Positions 55,891-64,000 of a stretch of 64,000 nt of DNA are shown in pieces. The notes beneath the pieces are model-generated. The model did not search any database. It saw only the letters and a program-made list of their open reading frames with translations, and was not told where the DNA came from. Source of the stretch: Nemophila menziesii (Eukaryota > Streptophyta > Magnoliopsida > Boraginales > Hydrophyllaceae); NCBI GenBank assembly GCA_029959085.1, contig JARWIR010000039.1, positions 3,844,001-3,908,000 of the forward strand, read 5' to 3'. The translations under genes and the position numbers were made by a program. How positions within the stretch are numbered: position 1 is the stretch's first letter; each line of letters begins with the position of its first letter.

Positions 55891-56089
55891 GGTTTGGGAG
55901 TCTTTAGATTTGTTTTGTACTTCTATTGGTACTTAAGGGTGTAATGTGAGTTTAGTACTTGTATGTTCGGTGTAGGCTTTGTCTTATTATGTCTAGTCAA
56001 GATGTTGACTAATGTATGAGGTGTAAAACACTTATTTGTTTTGATATAAAATATAAAATGCTGCTGGCTTAGCAAAAAAAAAAAAAAAA
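55891..56089 (+). terminator. LINE 3' UTR and poly(A) tail
   Basis: About 180 bases with 'TGTAATGTGAGTTTAGTACTTGTA' in short runs, ending in a 16-base A run. The tail is the product of reverse transcription from a polyadenylated RNA. Confidence 0.8.
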
Positions 56090-56096
56090 TCTCTTA

Positions 56097-56262
56097 CTAC
56101 ATTGGGCAATAAATTTAACAAACTTAGGGGAGGATCTGTATGCCTCGGAAGCTCTTTCCTTTGCCTCCAAAATATCTTGAGTTAAAGAGGAGATCAACTT
56201 CCTACTATTTGAGGATTCACGAAGGGCCTTATCCGCACTAGCAGTAGCTTGGGATAACTTTA
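56097..56262 (-). pseudogene. Old minus-strand coding remnant, upstream part
   Basis: The minus strand reads 'LSQATASADKALRESSNSRK', then 'LISSLTQDILEAKERASEAY' and 'RSSPKFVKFIAQC', an open coiled-coil type frame. It is separated from its continuation at 50396-50581 by the LINE, and cut upstream by R6. Probably part of an old transposon gag-like gene. Confidence 0.4.
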
Positions 56263-56299
56263 TTCAGGTGATTTTCAATAGATGTTGGTTCTACTCAAG

Positions 56300-57861
56300 T
56301 GGTGGTCCTTTGTGTGTTCTAAAAATAATGCGATAAATAATTGAACCACAACCGCAAGTGTACGGTTGTCCCAAGTAGTATTTCTGATAAATCAGATTCG
56401 TTCCAAGGACGGAATGGTTGATCACAATGTTTAGCAAGTAGTGATTGATGCACTTAAGAAAATAAAAGACAATAATATGTTTGTTTGGTTTTTGTTATTA
56501 AAGCTAATGAATGAAAGACAAATATTAAAATGCAAATAAAAGCCAAAACGCAAGTAAATTGATGTAAAACGCGATATGAGAAGTAGCACTTGAGAACGCA
56601 AGGATCCTCCCTATCCTATTTCTTAACTTATGTTGTTTAAGGGCTAAATTAGTCAATTACAATGGTCGGGATTCTAATATCCTTATACCCCCGTCAGGGT
56701 GGACTATAAGGCGATCCTAAAGTGTCACTAGTCCCGTCAGGGTAAATATGATCCACCGTTGGATGATTAAGTGTTATTACCTCATTGGCCCTAGGATTAG
56801 CTAAGCTTGTCAGAATCATTAACTTCTATCCTAGATTGAATAAATAGTTCCGTATTCAAACCCCCCGTCAGGATGATCCAATTGCCACTTATTGGAATAG
56901 CCTAAATACTATTACCTGTTCCTAGTTCATGACGCTAAAAACAGTAAACATTCATAATTTATCGAAAAGAGTAAAAGCCCTAATTTAGTTTAATTCATTA
57001 AAACCCAAATTCAACATTCGTTAATTAATAGGAATTGGGATTCACCCATTGTTTGTTCTCAAGCACTAAATAAAACTTAGCTCATATTAAAAAGAAATAC
57101 GAAATTAAAATTAATGGAATTCATATTGTTTACAGAATTAAAAAGATAAAAGAACCTAATTTCCGGAATCGGAATGACTACGAACGGAGATATAGACCCT
57201 CTCCAGCTCTTGTAGCTTCTTCTCCTTCCTTCAGTTGCTTCTCTCTGGTGTTTTTAATCTTGCAGAATGTGAATTGTGTGTAAAATAGAAGTCAAGGGCT
57301 GATTTTATAGTTAGAAATTCGGACTTGGACCTAGGCTTTTAATTAAATGAAATATAAAAGGCCCAAGTCCACTAACTTAGCCCAAAATCCCGTAACTGCT
57401 GATATGCCTTCACTAAAACTGCTTTTCCCGATGCGTTACAACTCCGATTGACCTCATTCCAGTTGCTAAAGTTCCGTAATTTGATAAGGAATGATTTCTC
57501 TTCAAAGGTCAACAGCTAGATCATCGCTTAAGCACCTCGAAATCAGCAATCTATGGCCTGGAAAATGGATTTTCAGCTCTAAAAATAATATCTTCGGGAT
57601 TTCTTTTCAAGTCTTGACTCTATCTTTTGATCTTTGACTTCCTCCTTAGACTCCTCTTCTAGCTAACATCTAAAACCTGTAAAATACTCACTAAAAATAC
57701 CAATATTACGCGCAAAAGCTTAATAAATCAAAAATGCTAGAATTAAAAGAGGAAAATCATATTATTGCATATTTAGTCCAAAAGTCTATCGAAATGATTA
57801 AATAAACACCAAAAATGATGTCTCCTAAGGGTCGAAAATAAGAACATTTAAGGAGACATCA
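56300..57861 (-). repeat. 3' LTR of R6
   Basis: TGGTGGTCCT ... GGAGACATCA in plus. U5 motif CCGCAAGTGTACGGTTGTCC as in R2. Terminal inverted repeat perfect over 10 bp: TGATGTCTCC (57816-57825) with GGAGACATCA (57852-57861). Confidence 0.9.
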
Positions 57862-57897
57862 AGACCCCCAACTCAAACCTTTGTCGTCCCGACAAAG
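57862..57897 (-). promoter_or_regulatory. R6 polypurine tract and adjoining hairpin
   Basis: Tract 57862-57874 (sense GAGTTGGGGGTCT). Hairpin arms CTTTGTCG (57879-57886) and CGACAAAG (57890-57897), loop TCC, identical in arms to R2. Confidence 0.85.
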
Positions 57898-59351
57898 CAA
57901 AACAAAACGAAACAAGGGGTGGAAGTAAACGCAAGAACAAATAGAAGCTTAGCAAATAAACCTAAAGCGATTCTTAAGATAAATCTCATATAGCAAAACT
58001 TTAAGAACTAACATATACATACACTAATCATGCAAAATCAAACATAAATAATCTCAATCATAAAATTAAAGTTGCAATGCTTGAAGGTTACACTTGTACT
58101 CATATCTGTATGATGGCTATAGGGTGGTCATTAATCATAAATCGCTTTGAATGTTCCACCTAAATATTCCCTATCAACAGAAGTATAAATTCACTATGTA
58201 TTTAAGAATCAAGAGGTCTTTATGGTTTTAATATTGGCTTAAGGACGGTATGGATATATATTTGGTAAATTTGAAGTGAGCTTTTGGCTCTCTCCTCACT
58301 TACCATCCACATGTCCTCGAGCTTGAGTTACGCTCAAAAATGTTCTCACTCACCCATTTGACGCGCTAAAGTTGCGTCCCCAATGTCAACCCAAATAAAA
58401 CTAAGATGATTTCCAAAAATATTCCACTTTGCCGGTTTATTTTATTCTTTCTTTCTTTTTTTATTTTCTTTTTCATTTCTTTTCTTCTTTTTTGTACAAG
58501 ATACCCATGACCATCATTTTGATGTGAAAAGTCATGTCTCTTATAATTTTCTTTTTCTTTTTCTCTTTTTTTTTTCTTTTTTTTTTTTTTCAAATCCCGG
58601 CAAAGGGTTACACATAATAATATCATCTACATTTTTGTGCCTCAATACAAACACATATCATCCCTTCCCAATGTAAATTCCCAAAATGTGGACCCTCCAC
58701 CCCAAACTCAAGCTCGAGACAAGTCTCAGGGTTGTGATTCAAGTGCGGGTCATTTGGTCATGCCTAATAATCTAAAGGATAATGGGCTTATATCGTGGCT
58801 ACAAAAGAAAGGCTTAAGGCTCAAAATTGGGCTAAGACGGATAAAATTATAATATTAGGGATAGCAAGCTAAAGGTTTCAAATGGCTAACAAAGAACTGC
58901 CCCTATCATTTTCCTAAGTACATAGCTTGTCTTTAGTTCATATCTAGGTGGGTTCTCTACTAATTAAGATTTCACGTTCTACACACCAAACATATTCCTT
59001 AAGTACAAGCTTACTTCATTTGCATTGTTCATTAATTTTTCCTATCAATTACCTATGTTCGCATGCAATTGTAAGTGCGTTCTATATCAGTCCCTAAAGT
59101 CCACTATTTACTATCATAGATTCATCAAAAGTATGCTTAAAGGGACATTTAAAATCTTCTATAGTCAAACGCAACTCCGAAAATTATTTTTATTGAAAGC
59201 AAATAAAACATATAACACATAAAAATTGGGATGAGGCAACGAACCCCACCCCAAACTCAAAAATGAGTCGTGTCCCCACGACTCGAAAAGACTCAACGCA
59301 ATAAAAAATAAACTAATCTAACTAAAATGCGAAAGGGATAGAAAACGTATC
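57898..59351 (-). other. R6 3' untranslated region
   Basis: No credible frame. Long-range stem CTTTGCCGG 58427-58435 with CCGGCAAAG 58597-58605, perfect. The enclosed 160 bases are T-rich on plus. Hairpin 59265-59284 with perfect 8-bp arms and loop TCCC. Confidence 0.7.
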
Positions 59352-60683
59352 TTAACCAGCTCGAGGCTGGTTATCGGTGTTGCGTCCATGAACTTTCTCC
59401 TGCATAAGAATACCATAGGTGGCATGTTGAATTGTGCTCACCCCCGTTAACATGTTTCGGAGAAGTTCTAACTCTTGTGTAACGTTTCCTAAAGATGCAA
59501 TCATCTTCACTTGGTTCTCTTCTAACACCTTCACTTTAGCTTCCAACTCATCAGTTGTATGCATCTTCTTCTTTGGAGGAGCTCTAGGATTCCTTGTTGC
59601 TTTAACCACCTCATCATGAATATTCTTGATCAAGGTTAAACCCATGCTCTCACATACTACAACACGATCCATCTCTGCGTCTTTACGCGGAACCTTTGCG
59701 TCTAAACACAAAGTAGTGACAGTACAAGGAAATTTGAGATTTTGTTGTGAAGTAGGAATTCTAGCAAATTCTATGATGGTATCATATATCACACGAGCAA
59801 CATCCATAGGTTTCTCCTCAATAATACATTTAATGAACAAAAGATGCTCCTTCTTTACTTCCGATATGTGTTTAACTCCGAAGAAGGTAGGTATTATGAA
59901 ACGTGACCAAATCTTAGCGCATGGTAGCAAGTTACTACTATACATCTGTCCAGGATATCTTTCGCCTTCGGGAATTGGGTGGGCCCCATCAACAATCACT
60001 TTCCCCCAAAGGGATTCATAATCAAACGAAGGCTCTTTAAGAGATTCTTGAAACGGACATATTCCGGAAAACTTGGGTAATTTTAATGATTTACGAATAA
60101 GCTCAACGGAGAAAGGAACTACCTTTTTGCGAATAATAACAGCTTCCTTTGAGAAGGCGATTCCTTCATAAAAATCTCGCACCAAGGTAGGAATATACTC
60201 AAGCTTCCTTTCTCTCAATTCCTTCCAACCCAATTTATCACAAGTAACACCATAATCTTTATAAGCACTAGTCATAATACCTTTAGGAAGATTCATCTCC
60301 TCACCAAACTTCAAAAATTCAATTCGATCACGAACCTGAGTTTCCCAAGGAACGAAGACTCTCTTAGGCTTTTGAGCCCAAGCTTTCCTACGCGGAGCTT
60401 TCGGTTGTTGCACTGGTTCTTCGGGAATTACTAGTTCAGTTTCTTTAACCTCTTCTTCAACTTCTTCCTCACTTTCTTCATCACTCTCATCAATTAACCT
60501 GCTCCTTTTCGGATTAGCCTTAATTGGATTTTCTTTTCGTTTTGGAGCAATTGGGTTTTGGACTGTCTTTTTGGATCGCGAATCCGGAATCTCAATTGCT
60601 TGGTCTGGGCTAGCTCCAACAGTGTTCCTGTTTCTTGGTATGTTTCTTCGATAGTTACACATGGAATCGGTTCTGTTAGTCAT
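59352..60683 (-). CDS. Envelope-like Athila ORF of R6
   Basis: 443 open codons downstream of pol, in the place of env in retrovirus-like plant elements. Residues ~1-110: basic then acidic, low complexity ('DEESEEEVEEEVKE'), with nuclear-signal-like clusters such as 'PKRSRL'. ~120-330: the conserved plant-transposon domain ('GWKELRERKLEYIPTLVRDFY', 'VVPFSVELIRKSLKLPKFSG', 'AKIWSRFIIPTFFGVKHI'). ~370-410: coiled coil. I see no signal peptide, no strong membrane span and no fusion-type segment, so a true envelope function is not supported. Decayed or truncated relatives lie in R1, R2, R3 and R5. Function unknown. An unspliced or internally started RNA would be needed to express it. Confidence 0.8.
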   Translation of the reverse strand: MTNRTDSMCNYRRNIPRNRNTVGASPDQAIEIPDSRSKKTVQNPIAPKRKENPIKANPKRSRLIDESDEESEEEVEEEVKETELVIPEEPVQQPKAPRRKAWAQKPKRVFVPWETQVRDRIEFLKFGEEMNLPKGIMTSAYKDYGVTCDKLGWKELRERKLEYIPTLVRDFYEGIAFSKEAVIIRKKVVPFSVELIRKSLKLPKFSGICPFQESLKEPSFDYESLWGKVIVDGAHPIPEGERYPGQMYSSNLLPCAKIWSRFIIPTFFGVKHISEVKKEHLLFIKCIIEEKPMDVARVIYDTIIEFARIPTSQQNLKFPCTVTTLCLDAKVPRKDAEMDRVVVCESMGLTLIKNIHDEVVKATRNPRAPPKKKMHTTDELEAKVKVLEENQVKMIASLGNVTQELELLRNMLTGVSTIQHATYGILMQEKVHGRNTDNQPRAG

Positions 60684-61067
60684 CTCTTTTCACCCCAAAC
60701 TCAAAACTTCAAATAGAGAAAAAGCTAGAGAAAAGCTTTGAAATTTGATGTTTTGAGGCTTAAAACTTGAAGAAGTAGGTGTTATATGAGATGGGTTAAG
60801 GTTATTAGATAGAGATTTAGAAAGAATTGGGTTTAATTTCAAGGTTGGGAAGAGGAAATTTTTGGAGAAAAGGTGAAATTTGATGATGTTTTGGAGAAGA
60901 TTGTGAGTTGATTTTGTGTTTTTGTGATGATAGAAGGCTTGATTTGATGATTTTATAGCTGTTTGTTGATGATTTTCGGAGTAGGTGGAGGCAAGAATTC
61001 GGATTATAAGGTTTGGCTTGGAAAAGAGGCAAAAAACTAGGTTTAATGAAGTTAAAACCGCCTCTCG
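60684..61067 (-). other. R6 AT-rich spacer
   Basis: Region between the GC-rich block and the envelope-like start. Short overlapping frames on the minus strand have no family resemblance. Its wording is like the spacers of R1, R2 and R5. Confidence 0.45.
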
Positions 61068-61143
61068 CAACAGCTGGCCGGTATGCCTTCGGATTCGCCG
61101 GTATACCGGCCGTTTCGCCGGTATGCCGGCCGAGAGGCCGGCG

Positions 61144-61230
<87 letters not shown>

Positions 61231-61590
61231 TCAAAACGCAAGTATATTGCGTCGTCGCTGACGCAATGGTCAGGGAATTCGAAATCCTTGACCGGCTAGC
61301 CGGCGGATTCGCCGGTATGCCTGTCAAATCTCGATGGCGCATTTGATGACGCAGCAACCTTGCGTCGTCGCTGACGCAAGGACCAGAACATTCTTCCTCG
61401 TTGGCCGGCTAGCCGGCGGATTCGCCGGCATGCCGGTGCTTCCTCGCTGGCGCGAATGAAGACGCAGCATTGCTGCGTTGTCGCTGACGCAGTGGTCAGG
61501 GAGTTGGGGTCTATCTGCTCGTTTGGCCGGTATGCCGGCCAGCTCGCCGGCTAGCCGGTCAAACCTGCTGTGGACTTCAATTTTTCTCCG
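61068..61590 (-). repeat. R6 GC-rich array of CCGGC palindromes and 113-bp repeats
   Basis: 61077-61145 is a cluster of palindromic motifs (CCGGTATACCGG, GCCGGTATGCCGGC). 61247-61585 is a tandem repeat with period 113 (landmark TGCGTCGTCGCTGACGCA at 61248, 61361 and 61474 in variants), each unit with a 7-bp hairpin TTGCGTC/GACGCAA and palindromes such as GCCGGCTAGCCGGC. It contrasts sharply with the AT-rich surroundings. Confidence 0.85.
61148..61227 (-). repeat. 80-base T homopolymer inside R6
   Basis: Uninterrupted T run on plus, an A80 in element sense, between the palindrome cluster and the 113-bp repeats. Not at an element end, and no target duplication was seen around it. Poly-lysine and poly-phenylalanine ORFs here are artefacts. 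Length may be affected by sequencing. Confidence 0.9.
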
Positions 61591-61746
61591 TTTTTCCCAT
61601 CGTTTGACCCCAAACTCATGACCATTATACCCCTGAAATCATCAAAAACAAACACCCTTCCTCATTTCTTAAAAATAAAACTAAAATAAACGAAAACCTT
61701 AACTAATTTATACTACGGAAATTGAAATACGTAAACTAATATACAA

Positions 61747-61792
61747 GAAATTGGCTTTTGTTTAACGTCGTTAAGCTCGACGGGTTACCTCG
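61747..61792 (-). other. Post-ORF block of R6, shortened
   Basis: TTGGCTTTTGTTTAACGTCG and 'CGGGTTACCTCG' in plus match the blocks after the ORFs of R1, R2, R4 and R5, but the GGGTTGTCTCCC part is missing. Confidence 0.6.
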
Positions 61793-61797
61793 TGCTT

Positions 61798-64000
61798 CTA
61801 AGGAGCTTCGAGGAGGTACATGACCTCTCCGGGATGTGGGTCTTTTGCACGATCGGTGTCTTCTCCTCCATGATAAATTTTTAAACGATGACCGTTCACC
61901 ATGAATGTACGGTTCTCAAGTGGATGTTCTATCTCTATAGCTCCATGAGGTGTAACCTTGGTTACAATGTAAGGACCCGACCACTTCGATCTTAATTTCC
62001 CCGGATAATTACTAAACTTCGAATTATATTTCAACACTCTTTGTCCTACTACAAAGTTCTTCTCTCGAATTCGATTATCATGCCATCTCTTAGTATTTTC
62101 TTTATAAAGCTTAGCATTTTCATAAGCATGTAATCTAAATTCATCAAGCTCATTAAGTTTCATCATTCGATTCTCACCAGCTAGCGTAGGATCTAAATTT
62201 AACTTAGCAATAGCCCAATAGGCACCCATTTCAAGTTCAAGAGGTAAGTGACAAGCCTTACCATAAACCATTCGATACGGAGAAGCACCTACTGGGGTTT
62301 TGAAAGCAGTTCGATATGCCCAAAGTGCATCATCTAATTTCATGGACCAATCTTTTCTTGTGGGACCAACGGTTTTCTCTAAGATAGATTTTACCTCACG
62401 ATTTGATACTTCGGCTTGACCATTGGCTTGTGGATGATAGGCTGTAGACACACGATGTCTGACTCCATTTTTCTCTAGAACAGTCTTCAGATACTTATTA
62501 ACGAAATGAGTACCTCCATCGCTAATAATCACCCTTGGAGTTCCATGTCTAGTGAAAATATGTGATTTTAAGAACTTAATCACCACTCTAGAATCATTGG
62601 TAGGTAAAGCCACTGCTTCTACCCACTTAGACACGTAATCAACAGCTAATAAGATGTAGAGGTTACCATTTGAAGGGACGAACGGACCCATAAAATCTAT
62701 ACCCCAAACATCGAATATTTCAACTTCTAACACATTATTACGTGGCATCTCATCCCTCTTGGATATGTTTCCGGTAAATTGGCATCTATTACATCTTTTA
62801 GTATATTCGTGACAATCTTTTATAATAGAAGGCCAATAGAAACCAGATTGTAATACCTTAGCAGCAGTTCGATCTCCTTTGAAATGTCCACCGTAAGGTG
62901 AATCATGACACACAGCTATAATCGCCTCAATTTCTTCCTTGGCTACACATCTTCTTACCATCTGATCAGCACACACTTTGTAGAGGAAAGGATCCTCCCA
63001 AAAGAATTGTCTTGCACGGTGAGCTAATCTTTTTCGCTCTTGATAAGTTGAACCTTCAGGGAAGGAACCACTTACCACTAAGTTTGCAATATCCGCGTAC
63101 CAAGGAGCTTCATAATCGCGAACTTCGAATAAATTCTCATCAGGAAATTCCTCTCTAACCGCTTCAATACCACTATTCAACTCTGAACCTTCTAATCTTG
63201 ATAGATGATCTGCAACCTGATTCTCGCACCCTTTTCTATCCTTGATCTCTAAATCAAACTCTTGAAGTAATAACACCCATCTGATTAACCTTGGTTTAGC
63301 ATCCTTCTTCTCCATAAGATATCGAATCGCTGAATGATCTGTATAGACAATAACTTTCGCTCCAAGAAGATAAGAGCGAAATTTATCGAATGAATACACA
63401 ACCGCTAGCAACTCCTTTTCTGTAACTGTATAATTAATCTGAGCACCATTAAAAGTTTTACTAGCATAATAAATCGAATGAAAAACTTTCTCTTTTCTTT
63501 GTCCTAATACAGCTCCCATACATAAATCACTCGCATCACACATAACCTCAAACGGTAAATTCCAATCTGGAGGTACTACTATAGGAGCAGAAATAAGCTT
63601 TTCTTTGATTGCTTTGAAAGCCGCTAGACAAGCTTCATCAAAAAGGAATTTGGAATCCTTTTCAAGTAAGTTGCATAACGGTTTCGCAATCTTAGAAAAG
63701 TCTTTGATAAATCGCCTATAAAAGCCAGCATGGCCTAGAAAACTTCTTACCCCTTTAACAGAAACAGGAGGGGGAAGAGTTTTAATTACCTCAATCTTCG
63801 CTCTATCGACTTCCAATCCAACATTCGAAACTTTGTGACCCAGAACAATACCTTCGCGAACCATGAAATGACATTTCTCCCAGTTTAAGACCAAATCTGT
63901 TTCCTTGCATCTGATTAGCACTTTCTCCAAATTGTCTAAGCACTTATCAAAATCATCACCAAATACAGAGAAATCATCCATAAACACTTCAAGAAAGTTA
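61798..64000 (-). CDS. pol: pol of R6: reverse transcriptase (end), RNase H, integrase
   Basis: Open to the window edge; the frame continues beyond it. Counting from the first M at 63987: FMDD reverse transcriptase active site at 2-5; Athila-like '[12 protein letters not shown]' and '[17 protein letters not shown]'; RNase H with '[13 protein letters not shown]', 'TEKELLAVV' and '[10 protein letters not shown]'; integrase zinc domain 'CHDSPYGGH' with '[11 protein letters not shown]'; catalytic D431, D490 and E526 (D and E 36 residues apart, the standard DD35E); C-terminal '[11 protein letters not shown]' GPY/F module and '[13 protein letters not shown]' tail. Everything needed for DNA synthesis and integration is intact in what is visible. 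The same tail is found fused to Gag or protease in R1, R4 and R5. Confidence 0.95.
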   Translation of the reverse strand, partial: NFLEVFMDDFSVFGDDFDKCLDNLEKVLIRCKETDLVLNWEKCHFMVREGIVLGHKVSNVGLEVDRAKIEVIKTLPPPVSVKGVRSFLGHAGFYRRFIKDFSKIAKPLCNLLEKDSKFLFDEACLAAFKAIKEKLISAPIVVPPDWNLPFEVMCDASDLCMGAVLGQRKEKVFHSIYYASKTFNGAQINYTVTEKELLAVVYSFDKFRSYLLGAKVIVYTDHSAIRYLMEKKDAKPRLIRWVLLLQEFDLEIKDRKGCENQVADHLSRLEGSELNSGIEAVREEFPDENLFEVRDYEAPWYADIANLVVSGSFPEGSTYQERKRLAHRARQFFWEDPFLYKVCADQMVRRCVAKEEIEAIIAVCHDSPYGGHFKGDRTAAKVLQSGFYWPSIIKDCHEYTKRCNRCQFTGNISKRDEMPRNNVLEVEIFDVWGIDFMGPFVPSNGNLYILLAVDYVSKWVEAVALPTNDSRVVIKFLKSHIFTRHGTPRVIISDGGTHFVNKYLKTVLEKNGVRHRVSTAYHPQANGQAEVSNREVKSILEKTVGPTRKDWSMKLDDALWAYRTAFKTPVGASPYRMVYGKACHLPLELEMGAYWAIAKLNLDPTLAGENRMMKLNELDEFRLHAYENAKLYKENTKRWHDNRIREKNFVVGQRVLKYNSKFSNYPGKLRSKWSGPYIVTKVTPHGAIEIEHPLENRTFMVNGHRLKIYHGGEDTDRAKDPHPGEVMYLLEAP

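Larger units (their letters stand above)
50582..56087 (+). mobile_element. L1: full-length L1-type LINE
   Basis: 5.5-kb non-LTR retrotransposon: 5' UTR, ORF1, ORF2, 3' UTR and a poly(A) tail (56074-56089). The duplication AATCTCTTA lies at 50573-50581 and 56088-56096, partly sharing the tail, so the 5' end appears complete. Both ORFs are open over most of their length. Their last parts are each cut by one in-frame TAG. Ordinary target-primed insertion into AT-rich DNA, and likely young. Confidence 0.95.
56300..64000 (-). mobile_element. R6: Athila element with open pol and envelope-like genes (partial)
   Basis: Minus strand; the 5' part (5' LTR, gag, protease, start of reverse transcriptase) lies beyond the window. 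Visible: pol 3' two-thirds, GC-rich array with an 80-base T run, envelope-like ORF, 3' UTR, polypurine tract and 3' LTR 56300-57861. The left flank is TCAAG (56295-56299). No stop or shift in either visible ORF, so R6 may be autonomous. It is the likely source of enzymes for the pol-less elements of this window. Confidence 0.92.

Noticed and set aside
60690..61346. ORFs with long poly-lysine or poly-phenylalanine stretches
   Set aside because: They read through the 80-base T run; no family match on either side.

Overview
The window is intergenic DNA from a flowering plant, probably a eudicot. I find no host gene. Nearly every base belongs to a nest of retrotransposons: Ty3/gypsy elements of the Athila type (gag-pol followed by an envelope-like ORF, primer site matching the 3' end of tRNA-Asp), an older Tat-type gypsy element, a full-length L1-type LINE, a tRNA-derived SINE and hAT-type MITEs. 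I could not name the species. The labels R1-R6, T1 and L1 are mine, for this window only.

Layout. 1-1400: cut LTR of the R2 family (+). 1401-2031 and 12306-12471: an old R4-family LTR split by R1. 2032-12300: R1 (-), TSD ACACT, carrying a SINE in gag (7558-7936) and a solo R2-family LTR (10298-12062, TSD ATCCT). 12486-12898 and 25979-26460: one ~105-bp tandem array split by R3. 12899-25957: R3 (+), a gag/pol-less element whose 5' LTR holds the complete element R2 (13471-21175, -, TSD CCTTA). 26468-28349 and 46864-49270: T1 (+), a decayed Tat-type element (LTR, gag, protease, four minisatellite arrays) split by R4. 28358-46854: R4 (-), with one LTR inverted, a hAT MITE in its protease (33825-34500), and the young complete element R5 (36111-44617, -, TSD TGTAT) in its gag. 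50130-50393: (GA)n. 50582-56087: LINE L1 (+) with a 9-bp TSD. 56300 to the right edge: R6 (-), an Athila element with open pol and envelope-like frames.

How the parts relate. R6 is the only LTR element here with reverse transcriptase, RNase H and integrase. R1, R2, R4 and R5 are short elements that kept LTRs, primer site, polypurine tract and a gag-derived frame but lost pol; in R1, R4 and R5, and probably R2, the frame still ends with the last residues of integrase, so the deletions share a 3' endpoint. R5's fusion is a single open 752-codon frame and its LTRs are almost identical, so it moved recently, presumably on proteins from an element like R6. R6 and R2 share the hairpin type next to the polypurine tract, and R1 and R5 share another, suggesting two mobilisation groups.

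The most interesting signal is structural. In all Athila-type elements here the polypurine tract lies between two inverted repeats: a triloop hairpin on one side, whose arms change by compensatory pairs between families, and an inverted copy of the LTR terminus on the other. Two further stems recur in the 3' UTRs, and a GC-rich, palindrome-rich array of family-specific sequence sits at the same position in each element.
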